In this document: piece by piece, positions 49,370 through 58,339 of the stretch
Layout: every line of letters starts with the position of its first letter
Position numbering within the stretch: position 1 is the stretch's first letter
NCBI GenBank assembly: GCA_964648275.1
Contig: CAZYOB010000002.1
Span: 1-59,346, forward strand
DNA: 59,346 nt
Origin: CAIQPO01 sp964648275
Lineage (GTDB): Bacteria; Patescibacteriota; Microgenomatia; UBA1400; MFAQ01
Reading direction: 5' to 3'
Notes under the pieces: generated by a model
The model's database searches: none
The model's input: only the letters and a program-made list of their open reading frames with translations
What the model was told of the DNA's origin: nothing
Position numbers and translations under genes: made by a program

Positions 49370-50437
49370 TTATAAATGATTTTTAAGATAGTCTACCCAG
49401 GGTGTGGCACTGGGGTCAACTTGGTTTGCTATACCTAAATAATAGCTAAGAAGCGTGCAAAAGACCAGGGATTCAAGAACTTGTTCTGTTGGTCCTGAGG
49501 ATTCCGGCCTAATTATGGATAGTTTGTATTTTTGTTTGAGAAGAATATCCTTAATAAGCTCAACCCTGCGTTGAATGACTTGCGGATACAGGGATGAATT
49601 AAAAATTAGAAAAGAGACGCTATCCTTCAGTTTTTCTGGATATACGAGTCCATCAAGAAAGTGGTGATTCATGTCGGGGATAGAAAGACTAACAGAAAAG
49701 GTCTTTGATGTCTCATTAAAGAAATTTTTGACTGTATCGGCGACCCCATAAAGATGGTTCGCCCCCAAAATGATTAATCCCTGACCTTTATATTTTTCAG
49801 CCAACGCTTTGGCAGGATTTTCCTTTGTCTTTATATCCTTACCGATCGGGTCAAGAGTTCTGCTAATAAGTGAAGATATTTGTTTGGGGTTAATGGGTGT
49901 AAGGTCCGGTTTAAAACGTTCAATCAATCCTAAAGAGGCTCCGAGGGATAAGAATAAACCCATTCGAGGAATTTTAGATGTGTTAAGGGCCGGGTCGAGT
50001 TTAATTAGAGGCCAGTGATTTTCTTTAGCCATTTTTTCAAGTTGACCTCCAGAAGCAATGCAGACTATTTTTGCTCCCCTATTTTTTGCATCTAGAGCGC
50101 AGGAAAGAGTTTCCTGGGTGTTTCCCGAATAGCTGGAAAGAATTACCAGAGTACTTTTTTTGACATATGGAGGAAGTCTGTAATTGGCAGCAACCTCGAA
50201 GGGGATATTAAGGAGAAACGGTGAAAGAGAATGAATCACTTTTCCGGCCATATTCGATCCTCCCATTCCAGCCAAAACTATTGACTTGAGTTTCTCCGGT
50301 TCGAATCCGAGATTCAAAAAATGAGCCTCATGCCAACCAGACTCAAACTGAAGTGAGATTTTGGCGATGGATGAATATAGATCTTTTTTATCGAGCGACT
50401 CGAAGACGCGCGAGTTATCAAGGGCAGACTTGAGCAT
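49370..50437 (-). CDS. bifunctional phosphoglucose/phosphomannose isomerase
   Basis: 355 aa SIS-domain isomerase of the archaeal-type PGI/PMI family. The first SIS domain has VLAGMGGSNMAGKVI and LSSYSGNTQETLSC; the second carries the C-terminal catalytic residues near NHHFLDGL. It converts fructose-6-phosphate into glucose-6- or mannose-6-phosphate. The start at 50437 fits family length; TATACT lies eight bases upstream, so this may be the promoter of the four-gene operon ending with gpmI. Confidence 0.88.
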   Translation of the reverse strand: MLKSALDNSRVFESLDKKDLYSSIAKISLQFESGWHEAHFLNLGFEPEKLKSIVLAGMGGSNMAGKVIHSLSPFLLNIPFEVAANYRLPPYVKKSTLVILSSYSGNTQETLSCALDAKNRGAKIVCIASGGQLEKMAKENHWPLIKLDPALNTSKIPRMGLFLSLGASLGLIERFKPDLTPINPKQISSLISRTLDPIGKDIKTKENPAKALAEKYKGQGLIILGANHLYGVADTVKNFFNETSKTFSVSLSIPDMNHHFLDGLVYPEKLKDSVSFLIFNSSLYPQVIQRRVELIKDILLKQKYKLSIIRPESSGPTEQVLESLVFCTLLSYYLGIANQVDPSATPWVDYLKNHL

Positions 50438-50476
50438 CAATTTTAAGTATAGCAACCTTAACCTCTTTTGGGTAAT

Positions 50477-51787
50477 TTAGCCGACCATGTGTTGGAGTGT
50501 TGCGAGAGCGGTACCTTTTGAATGCGGGTAGTGAACCTGGTCAAGATCCTTATACAATTGGGTGCTGATTTTAGCTGAGGCTGCTTCTAAGCCTGATTGT
50601 TTTAAATAGAGGAGAGTTTGATAGGCGTAAAGTAAACTAATTTTCCCGGATACTTCAGGACTCGAGAAAAAAGTGGCACAGCTGGTCCTAGCGGTGAGAG
50701 AGCTTACTTTTGCCGCGACCAGAGCCAATTCCGGTGTATCCATTAGTTCGGGATGTGCATTAGCTATATAAAAGAATTGAGAAACAATATCCGAATAGTT
50801 TTCTCCATAGCTATCTTTGAGAATCTCCGAGACCGAATTATTTAGACTGCCAAGTGCATGATAAAAGGGCTTTTTCCAGGATGTATCTTCTCGATGACAC
50901 GAACAGGAGCCATGCCAGCGTACAAGATCTCCGTGTGGACAGCTCCAGGCAGTTCTTTCAATTATCTTTCCATGTGGGAGACGACGTTTATCTAACTTGA
51001 GCTGATTGATGGGGATTGGGTACAGTCCCACATGTGGAAGTGAGGTATCCAGGAGATAGTCCAAGAATTTGTCGGCGTGCTTCCAGTGATGACCAAAGGT
51101 TTCTGCATCCGTCCAAGCAAGAAGGATCTGATTTTCTTTTAAACCTCTATTCCTCGGGAAAAATATATCATTAGCGAAGTGATCAGCATTAATTTTGGGG
51201 TCAAAGGCTAGCCGGCTTGATATAGCCTGATCAAACGGAAGAGCTATTATATTTCTCCCTCCAGGAAGATCAATTATTGTTGGTGTGCTGTCGGACGGGG
51301 ATCCATCGGCTTGATAGACTTGCTGAGGGGCGCAAATGAAACCCTCATATCCGGCTTCGGCAAGCCGCACAAGAGTAGGTGTATCAATGGCAGTCTCGGG
51401 AGGCCAAAAGAAACGGGGGTGAGTGCCGGTGATCTCTTGGAATCGGTTCACTCCAGCACGAATAACAATATCCTTATCCGGGTTGCTAAGGTCGGGTAAT
51501 ATTGGATGAATAAATGGCTCTCCGATGCCATTTTCTTTGGCGGCTTTATAGAAAAGAGCGGCAAGAGGCGGGTCAATTTTTTCGAGCTGTAAAAGGAGTG
51601 ATTGGAAGACATCGAACGAGGCTTTTTCCATAACACCAACCTCCGCAAGCGGGCGATAACATTCTTTGGTGATTATCCTTGTCCAGTCTTTCCCCTCCGG
51701 ATCCGTTGAAATTCCTTCGATTAAGGGATGTGCTGCGAACCGTGGTGGTTGGTAATAGTGCAGTCCTACTACTACTTCTTTACCCAT
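50477..51787 (-). CDS. GH57-like glycoside hydrolase with DUF3536 region
   Basis: 436 aa. The N-terminal GH57-like barrel starts VVVGLHYYQPPR; the catalytic Glu131 lies in FWPPETAID, and a second acidic residue in AWTDAETFGHHW. From about residue 285 the DUF3536-like part carries AWSCPHGDLVRW and CSCHRED, cysteines that may bind metal. GH57 enzymes act on alpha-glucans (amylase, branching, glucanotransferase); the exact activity is unknown. The start at 51787 rather than seven codons upstream is supported by TATGAT exactly six bases before it. Confidence 0.85.
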   Translation of the reverse strand: MGKEVVVGLHYYQPPRFAAHPLIEGISTDPEGKDWTRIITKECYRPLAEVGVMEKASFDVFQSLLLQLEKIDPPLAALFYKAAKENGIGEPFIHPILPDLSNPDKDIVIRAGVNRFQEITGTHPRFFWPPETAIDTPTLVRLAEAGYEGFICAPQQVYQADGSPSDSTPTIIDLPGGRNIIALPFDQAISSRLAFDPKINADHFANDIFFPRNRGLKENQILLAWTDAETFGHHWKHADKFLDYLLDTSLPHVGLYPIPINQLKLDKRRLPHGKIIERTAWSCPHGDLVRWHGSCSCHREDTSWKKPFYHALGSLNNSVSEILKDSYGENYSDIVSQFFYIANAHPELMDTPELALVAAKVSSLTARTSCATFFSSPEVSGKISLLYAYQTLLYLKQSGLEAASAKISTQLYKDLDQVHYPHSKGTALATLQHMVG

Positions 51788-51856
51788 AACTGAATCATAT
51801 TCACCCATTCCATATCTTGCAAGAGAGATTTATTACAGGATTTTTTATGAATTATT

Positions 51857-53263
51857 CTATCCCAGTGCCTCCACATTTACTCCTTCATTCCAGTTGATTT
51901 CCGCTCGTCTTTTAAGGATATCTTTGACCCTTGATTTAACCAGGTTATACATACTTTCAGTTCGGCTTTCAAACCGGGCAGTGAGATATGGACCGTTCTG
52001 TGAAGCCCTGATGATCACCATCGTATCGGGAGTGTCGATCCTAACGCCGTCCAGTTCGTTAATTGTCGCACCAGGCCATGAATTGATGAGATCTTGCTTG
52101 ATTGGTCCTTGTACAAGATTGAATTTAAGATTGTCATCAACTCCAAGCTTTATTTCAGGACTGCCGATATATCCTTGAAATTCAGTAGCTGCCTGAGCAA
52201 GAGAGATGTTTTTCCTTTCCAGAAAAGAGAGAAGTCTGAGACAGGCATAAGCTGCATCATCGTGACCAAAATAGTTATCCAAAAAGAATATGTGACCTGA
52301 TAGTTCACCTCCGAGAAGAGCCCCTGTCTCTTTCATTTTTTCTTTGATATATGAATGTCCGGTTTTCCACATGATCGGATTACCACCAAACTTCACGATC
52401 GTCTCATGAACCGTCTTTGAACACAATGAATTGTAGACAATGGTGCTGCCGGGAAGAGTTTCAAGAATATCTCTGACGAAAATACTAAGAATGATATCCA
52501 TCCAATGACCCCTGCCGAGTTCGTCAACGGCAGCCATTCTGTCTCCGTCGGCGTCGAAAGCAAAGCCGATATCTGCCTTTTCCTTGATAACGCGTTCTGA
52601 TAAACGCTTTAGTACATTGGAGTCGGTCGGGTCAGGAGTGCCGAGAGGAAAGTTACTGTCAAGATTGCAGTTTTGTTTGATTACTTGGCATCCAGTTTTG
52701 GAGAAGATCGTTGGGTAAAATTGACCCGATGTACTATTACATGCATCAACCACAATTTTCCAGCGTTTCTTGAGATTAAATAATTTGAGCAAGTTCTTCT
52801 GATATTCAGGGAAGACATTGTAGTTTGAGTTTTTTCCCTTACCGCTAACAAAACTTCCTTTTTCTAAGATTCGTCTCAAATTTTGAATGCCTTCACCAGA
52901 GAGAGATTCCGAGTAACCGATACCCAGCTTTAAGCCATTGAATTCTTTAGAATTATGAGAAGCAGTGATCATGGCATAACCCCTGGTGAAAAAAAGATAG
53001 GACGAAAAATAGACTATTTGACTGAGAGAGTTCCCAATATAATAAGTGTCGATGCCGGACTCATTCAAGCCTTTAATAAAGGCTTTGGAAAACCTTTCAC
53101 TCTCCAGCCTATTATCATGACCAACCGGACAAACCTTTATCCGACGTCCTGCCAGAAGAGTGCCATATGCTCTACCTAGGGAATAAACAATCTCTTCGTT
53201 AAGATCCTGGCCAACAATCCCGCGGATATCATAGCCCCTAAAAATTAACGGATTGACGGTCAT
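51857..53263 (-). CDS. phosphomannomutase/phosphoglucomutase
   Basis: 468 aa alpha-D-phosphohexomutase. All four hallmarks are present: RGYDIRG near the start, the phosphoserine Ser102 in TASHN, the Mg loop DADGDR (about 234-239) and the sugar loop GGELSGH (about 320-326), plus a phosphate-binding R-ASQNGPYLTARFE end. It interconverts hexose-6- and hexose-1-phosphates and so links the isomerase next door to nucleotide-sugar or glucan synthesis. TATACT lies exactly six bases before the ATG. Confidence 0.93.
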   Translation of the reverse strand: MTVNPLIFRGYDIRGIVGQDLNEEIVYSLGRAYGTLLAGRRIKVCPVGHDNRLESERFSKAFIKGLNESGIDTYYIGNSLSQIVYFSSYLFFTRGYAMITASHNSKEFNGLKLGIGYSESLSGEGIQNLRRILEKGSFVSGKGKNSNYNVFPEYQKNLLKLFNLKKRWKIVVDACNSTSGQFYPTIFSKTGCQVIKQNCNLDSNFPLGTPDPTDSNVLKRLSERVIKEKADIGFAFDADGDRMAAVDELGRGHWMDIILSIFVRDILETLPGSTIVYNSLCSKTVHETIVKFGGNPIMWKTGHSYIKEKMKETGALLGGELSGHIFFLDNYFGHDDAAYACLRLLSFLERKNISLAQAATEFQGYIGSPEIKLGVDDNLKFNLVQGPIKQDLINSWPGATINELDGVRIDTPDTMVIIRASQNGPYLTARFESRTESMYNLVKSRVKDILKRRAEINWNEGVNVEALG

Positions 53264-53363
53264 AATTTCAGTATATCAGCGCGAGAAGCCTATGAGTAAA
53301 TCTCCATATTCTTGTTGGTAAAGATGATAGTTTTTGATAGAGTAAATTATTCAAAATATCAAT

Positions 53364-53573
53364 ATGACAGAATCAAAACTTTCCCCTTCTGAGTCTCTGA
53401 CCAGTGAGGCGATCTCATGGTCCCAAAGATGGGGTGAACAACCTCCAGCTGAGGTTTCCAGAGAGATGCGAAGAATTGAGGATAAAGCATCCAGAATTCT
53501 TGATGGATCGAATGAGAAACTGACGTTTGCCGAAGTTTTCTATCTTAACAATAAAGATGCAGAAATCTTTTAA
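53364..53573 (+). CDS. hypothetical small protein
   Basis: 69 aa, acidic, Ser/Glu-rich, helical, not recognised. Divergent from manB-type gene by about 100 bases. Its stop overlaps the stop of the convergent kinase gene by four bases. No clear Shine-Dalgarno site; a TTGATA-like element lies about 30 bases upstream. Confidence 0.45.
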   Translation: MTESKLSPSESLTSEAISWSQRWGEQPPAEVSREMRRIEDKASRILDGSNEKLTFAEVFYLNNKDAEIF

Positions 53574-54373
53574 TTTTTGACTGTGGTCCCTAGAAAAGAT
53601 TTTCCCATTAAAGTGCGGTAAAGGTTGTCTGGCTTCCTACCGTCAAGAATTATACTTTCAATACCGTTTTTTGCCTCTGTCAAAAGTGTTTCAATCTTGG
53701 CTTTCATTCCACCGGTAACATCTGTCTCTGAGGGCTTCTTGATTGCTCGGGTTTCGATTAAACGTTTAAACACTTGATGGTTAAGCAGAGGTACCACGCT
53801 GTTTTGTGCGTCCAAAACTCCGGGGAAATCTCCAACTGAGATTATTTTATTAACCTTATACTTAGATTGTGGAAGTGTCTGGGATAAAGTTTCCATAATC
53901 TGATCACAGGAGTAGATGCAGCTCCCTCTTACTGTGTCGATGAGAGTATCGCCGTAAACGAAGGGAATGATCCCGTTGATTAACAAGGCTTCAATATTCT
54001 TGATGTAAAAGTTTGCAATCTTGGCATTTGAAGTTAGGAAAATATTGTTTGGTGTTACAGATATCGTCCCTATCCCCTCTTCCAAGAATATTTTGACGCA
54101 TAACCGATTAATAGTGGCGGCGTCGTTTTGTACTTGACAGAAACCCAGTTTGCCCTCATCTCCCGAATAACCATTGGCAGTGCCGTATTTCGTGGCGGAT
54201 ACATGTGGAAATGATCCTCCGCCGTTACCGATTATCAACCTTAGTTTCGAGTTCCCCTTGATGGCTCTTTTTATTTCCTTTGCCAATCTCCTGATCGTCC
54301 AAGGTCTGGCAGTGTATGGTCTGCCTTTATCGGTTATTAAAGAACCACCTAGTTTTATCAGAGTAATTTCCAT
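53570..54373 (-). CDS. isopentenyl phosphate kinase-like amino acid kinase
   Basis: 267 aa. Begins at the kinase fold itself: LIKLGGSLITDK, then IIGNGGGSFPH with His57 equivalent to the catalytic/recognition His of isopentenyl phosphate kinases. GDTLID and ISVGDFPGVLD follow in the nucleotide-binding half, then TDVTGGMKAKIE. It would phosphorylate isopentenyl phosphate to IPP, the last step of the alternative mevalonate route; FomA/fosfomycin kinase-like or other AAK activity is possible. A longer frame adds 39 residues with no homology; TATTAT seven bases before 54373 supports the short form. No other mevalonate gene is in view. Confidence 0.78.
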   Translation of the reverse strand: MEITLIKLGGSLITDKGRPYTARPWTIRRLAKEIKRAIKGNSKLRLIIGNGGGSFPHVSATKYGTANGYSGDEGKLGFCQVQNDAATINRLCVKIFLEEGIGTISVTPNNIFLTSNAKIANFYIKNIEALLINGIIPFVYGDTLIDTVRGSCIYSCDQIMETLSQTLPQSKYKVNKIISVGDFPGVLDAQNSVVPLLNHQVFKRLIETRAIKKPSETDVTGGMKAKIETLLTEAKNGIESIILDGRKPDNLYRTLMGKSFLGTTVKN

Positions 54374-54551
54374 TTGAGAAATAATACCAAAATCTACCTC
54401 CCAATTAGTTTCTTTTAAGGGTTGAGCGGTGTGTACTTCTTGTAAGTTCCCATTAGCGCTATTGTCAGCCACGATTTCTCGATGTGCCATACCCCATATC
54501 TTAGTTGTAAATGTAAAATTGTTGCAATCAATGCACGTGATAAACTAGCGC

Positions 54552-55178
54552 ATGGACACGGTCATTGTGGGAAGGCTTGTATTATCTTTTATCGTAGGTG
54601 TGATTATCGGTTTTGATAGAGAAAGAAGTGGAAAGGCGGCCGGAATTAGAACTCAGATGTTGGTGTGTGTTGGCTCAGCGTTATTGGCGTCAATATCGGT
54701 TCACATTGGTGATGCTTTCAACAAGCCAACGGCGGATCCGGCCAGACTGATGGCTCAAATCGTAACCGGAATTGGTTTCCTTGGGGCAGGCGTGATCATT
54801 AAGAACGGAAATAAAGTGCAGGGAGTCACTACAGCTGCCACTATCTGGATCACGGCTGCGCTGGGCATTGCAATAGGTTCAGGATTTTATTTATCCGCTG
54901 TTGTGACCACTATTCTGGTTCTACTACTCAATCCGATCGCTAAATTGCAGTATCAGTATGGACTAAAAGGAGACTTTTACACAATTAAGGTACCATTTAA
55001 ATACGAACAGTTGTTAGAAAAGATTTTCGACATGCGACTGGTCGACGTCAGGCAGCGTTCCGTTCTCTCCAATGAGGTCAAAGCATTAATACATTCATCC
55101 CATCAATCAAACAGGGAGATTATTGCGCTTTTGAAGAAGAAAAAAGTTCCTTACGAGATCACTTTGACTGAGGAGTAG
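54552..55178 (+). CDS. MgtC/SapB-family membrane protein
   Basis: 208 aa. Four or five membrane helices in the first 130 residues carry the MgtC signatures GFDRERSGKAAGIRTQMLV, TGIGFLGAGVIIK and GVTTAATIWITAALGIAIG. A C-terminal cytoplasmic ACT-like domain (about 140-208) follows. MgtC in pathogens supports growth at low Mg2+ and restrains ATP synthase; the role in other bacteria is less clear. It overlaps the convergent P-type ATPase gene by 20 bases. Confidence 0.92.
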   Translation: MDTVIVGRLVLSFIVGVIIGFDRERSGKAAGIRTQMLVCVGSALLASISVHIGDAFNKPTADPARLMAQIVTGIGFLGAGVIIKNGNKVQGVTTAATIWITAALGIAIGSGFYLSAVVTTILVLLLNPIAKLQYQYGLKGDFYTIKVPFKYEQLLEKIFDMRLVDVRQRSVLSNEVKALIHSSHQSNREIIALLKKKKVPYEITLTEE

Positions 55179-57609
55179 AGTTTAAAAACGCTTTTCTATT
55201 GATAGTTTTGACGACTTCTACCCAGATTATGGCAAGGACGGCTACTGAGAGGGCAACCAACCACCAGGAAGCGGGGAGCGGATCGGTCTCCAGAATCTCA
55301 TTGAGACCGGGATGGTACAACCCGAGAAATATAAGGATAAAACCGTAAAGGACTCCCCCAAGAAGAGGTTTATTGTTGGTGAGAAAGTCGAAAGAGAAAA
55401 TTGTCCGGTGAAGATTTTTGTAGGAGAAGATGTAAATTAAATCCACACTTCCGACAGTGGCGAAGATAAGGGATTGGGCGAGCGTTAAGCTTTGCGTGCG
55501 ATCCATGACTACTATAAAGAGGACTAGACACATCAGTCCGACGGTAAAACTGATGGCAAAGACGAGGAATAGCAGTGAAAAATCAAAAACACCTTCACGT
55601 TTTATATCCTGCGGCTTAAGATCCAAGAGACCTGCTTCTTTGGGCTCAAATCCCAAAAGAATGTCCGGTGGACCATCGCAGACAAGATGTATCCAAAGGA
55701 TCTGGACTACTGTAAGTGGGAAGGGTATCGATAAAAGCATAGCGCCGAAGATGAGAACCATTTCAACGAAGGAATTGGAGAGAACGTAACCTACTACTTT
55801 CTTAATATTCGAAAAAATTTGACGCCCCTCTTCGCAGGCAGCCACGATGGTTTTGAAATTGTTATCCAAAAGAATCAAGTCCCCGGATTCTTTTGCCACG
55901 TCCGTAGCGGTGCCCACTACTACGCCGATATCGGCTTTTTTAAGTGCCGGCGCATCATTGACTCCGTCCCCCATCATGGCGACTGTTTCACCATTAGCCT
56001 GCAGCGCCTCAATAATCTTAAGTTTGTGATGAGGGGATACTCTGGCAAAGATAACAATGTCATCAATTATTTCTTTAAGTCTTTGGACAGATATTTTTTC
56101 AAGATCCTTACCTTCTAGAGTGTTTTTCTTTCCAACCGTTAATCCAATTTTCTCAGCGACACTGATAGCAGTTGGGAGAAAGTCTCCGGTAACGATCTTG
56201 ATTTTGATATGGGCATCCTGAGCTTTTTGGATCGACTCCTTTACCCCTATTCTTACCGGGTCGGTAACACCTACGAGAGCCAACCAAGAAAAGCCAGTCT
56301 TGTTTTTAAGGTCACCTTTGGTTTTGTGAATTAGACCAACAACCCTTAATCCGCTTTCCGCCAGCTGGGTAAATTTTTTGGTTATTTCTGCTTTTTGACC
56401 AGATGTCATTGAGCAAAAACCAATAATCACCTCGGGCGCTCCGATGATGTAAGATTCTTTATGTCGATCAGCAAGAACGACCGCCATGGCGTATTTCTTT
56501 TCGCTTTCGAAGGCTTCTTCGTAAAGGATCCTGGCCCGATCAATGGTTTTTTGCGGATCCAGTTTTAATTCTTTAGTCAGATATTCCCAGATGGCAATTT
56601 CAAGGCTGGTCCGGCGAGTGTTCAAAAGAGTTAACCCGCTAAGAGTTTTTGTCTCGAGCTTCGTATCAATGATCGTCACCTTCATTATCCCCTCCGTCAG
56701 AGTGCCAGTCTTGTCGGTGCAAATGACAGAAGTTGAGCCAAGTGTTTCTATGGACAATAAGCGTTTGACCAGTCCGTTTTGACGGAGAATGCGTCGAATT
56801 CCAATGGTTAGAATTACGGTAACGGCTATAGGAAGTCCTTCGGGAATGGCAGCAACGGACAAGACAATCGAGAATCTGAGCATGTAGAAAAGATCAAAAC
56901 CACGAAGTGCTCCGATGATAAAGATGAGCACACTAATGATGATGATGATGACAGACAGAGTTTTGGCAAATTGGGCAAGCTTTATCTGCAAAGGCGTGGG
57001 GCCTTCCTTGATGTCTTCAAGTGATTTTCCAATCTTACCGATCTCTGTATTTAGGCCAATCTTTTCGACAAGCATTGTCCCACGGCCTGAGATAACAGTG
57101 GTACCCATAAATAAAGCCTGACTGTCCTTTTGAGGTTTCTTGTTTACTGGTTCACCTTCGCCGGTGAGGATAGCTTCTGTAATATAGAGGTTTATCCCCT
57201 CGACGAGTCTGCCGTCTGCCGGAACGCGATCTCCGGAACCTAATAGGACGATATCACCCGGTAATAGTTGAGTGCTATCAATTCTCAGTTGTTGACCGTC
57301 TCGCACGACTACCGATTGCTGGATAACTATTTTTCTAAGAGATTCAAATGTCCTCTTAGCACCATATTCCTGGACAAAGCCCATGGCAATATTAATGATT
57401 ATGACTAAAGCCATTAATAGAGCGTCCAATTTCTCCCCTATCAATAGTGATATGAGGGCGGTGATGACTATGATGTAGATCAGAGGGCTTTGGAACTGTG
57501 AGATGAGTATCTTTAATGTTGGGGTGGAGGACTTTTCCGGTAGAGAATTTGTTCCATGTTGACTTCTCAGGGAAGTAATATCCGATACATTAAGACCTTT
57601 CCACTTCAT
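55159..57609 (-). CDS. P-type cation ATPase, Ca2+ (P2A) type
   Basis: 816 aa. The N-terminal cation ATPase domain starts SLRSQHGTNSLPEK; the A domain has LTGEGEPVNK; the phosphorylated Asp299 is in ICTDKTGTLTEG; the hinge has MGDGVNDAPALKKADIG. The membrane motif IPEGLPIAV in helix 4 and the DGPP motif after helix 6 point to Ca2+-type pumps rather than heavy-metal pumps. Mg2+ or other cations cannot be excluded. Convergent with the MgtC-like gene, so a joint role in divalent-cation balance is plausible but unproven. Confidence 0.92.
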   Translation of the reverse strand: MKWKGLNVSDITSLRSQHGTNSLPEKSSTPTLKILISQFQSPLIYIIVITALISLLIGEKLDALLMALVIIINIAMGFVQEYGAKRTFESLRKIVIQQSVVVRDGQQLRIDSTQLLPGDIVLLGSGDRVPADGRLVEGINLYITEAILTGEGEPVNKKPQKDSQALFMGTTVISGRGTMLVEKIGLNTEIGKIGKSLEDIKEGPTPLQIKLAQFAKTLSVIIIIISVLIFIIGALRGFDLFYMLRFSIVLSVAAIPEGLPIAVTVILTIGIRRILRQNGLVKRLLSIETLGSTSVICTDKTGTLTEGIMKVTIIDTKLETKTLSGLTLLNTRRTSLEIAIWEYLTKELKLDPQKTIDRARILYEEAFESEKKYAMAVVLADRHKESYIIGAPEVIIGFCSMTSGQKAEITKKFTQLAESGLRVVGLIHKTKGDLKNKTGFSWLALVGVTDPVRIGVKESIQKAQDAHIKIKIVTGDFLPTAISVAEKIGLTVGKKNTLEGKDLEKISVQRLKEIIDDIVIFARVSPHHKLKIIEALQANGETVAMMGDGVNDAPALKKADIGVVVGTATDVAKESGDLILLDNNFKTIVAACEEGRQIFSNIKKVVGYVLSNSFVEMVLIFGAMLLSIPFPLTVVQILWIHLVCDGPPDILLGFEPKEAGLLDLKPQDIKREGVFDFSLLFLVFAISFTVGLMCLVLFIVVMDRTQSLTLAQSLIFATVGSVDLIYIFSYKNLHRTIFSFDFLTNNKPLLGGVLYGFILIFLGLYHPGLNEILETDPLPASWWLVALSVAVLAIIWVEVVKTINRKAFLNSTPQSK

Positions 57610-57654
57610 TCAATATTAATAATACTTAAGAAAGATGAATTTTGCTCGATCGTC

Positions 57655-58332
57655 TTAGAGCGCGGTTAGAAATCCAGTGAGGAGTGACTCCATATCAAGG
57701 CTGGTTTTACCTAATTTGATCTGCTTGTCAATAAGATACAAGCGATGATGAAGATCAAGGAGGTGTTCAAGACTGAATTTTCCGGCTTGAATAATTAAGA
57801 GTCTTTTTACAAATGGGGCGGTTTTGAGTTGGTTAGGATTTGTCTTGGCCGTAATTAACAATCTGATCTGACGCACGAGCATGGCATAGATAAATTCCAC
57901 CTCCGCTTCCTGAGAAAGAAGTGAGTTAAATTGAGCCAGGAGTGGCGAATTGGGAGAAAGTGACTCGAGAAATTTGAATATTTGAGGACTAACCTTGAAA
58001 ACTTCTATCTGTGAGCCTGTAAACGGCTTGAGACTAGTCGGAGGCACCTCTTTTTGCTCGTAAAGGACTACCGGTTGGTCAACTTTCTCTTGAAGGGATA
58101 TTTTTAAGGCCTCTTTTTGCTTTGATTTTGGTCCAGAGAATAAATTGCTTATCACCAACAAGCTTTGGTTGCCGAACAAGTCCGAGGGATTAAGCTCTTG
58201 CTCCAAACGAGTGATATCAATTTCGGCGGCGTTATAGGAGATAATGTTTTTACCTTCCTTGCGATGATTTTCGATGAGAAGATTGAGGCGTGAATAAGAC
58301 CCTTTGGTATTTTCACCGTGAATAATGATCAT
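57655..58332 (-). CDS. holA: short DNA polymerase III delta subunit (HolA-like)
   Basis: 225 aa against about 340 in typical HolA. The opening IIIHGENTKGSYSRLNLLIE resembles the HolA start (a degenerate P loop); SDLFGNQSLLVISNLF matches the usual LFxxxxLVxI segment, and the middle YAMLVRQIRLLI and C-terminal LYLIDKQIKLGKTSLDMESLL match domain III. Delta opens the sliding clamp during loading. The central domain is compressed. The call rests on these short matches; no competing family was seen. TAGAAT lies nine bases before the ATG. Confidence 0.72.
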   Translation of the reverse strand: MIIIHGENTKGSYSRLNLLIENHRKEGKNIISYNAAEIDITRLEQELNPSDLFGNQSLLVISNLFSGPKSKQKEALKISLQEKVDQPVVLYEQKEVPPTSLKPFTGSQIEVFKVSPQIFKFLESLSPNSPLLAQFNSLLSQEAEVEFIYAMLVRQIRLLITAKTNPNQLKTAPFVKRLLIIQAGKFSLEHLLDLHHRLYLIDKQIKLGKTSLDMESLLTGFLTAL

Positions 58333-58339
58333 GAATATC

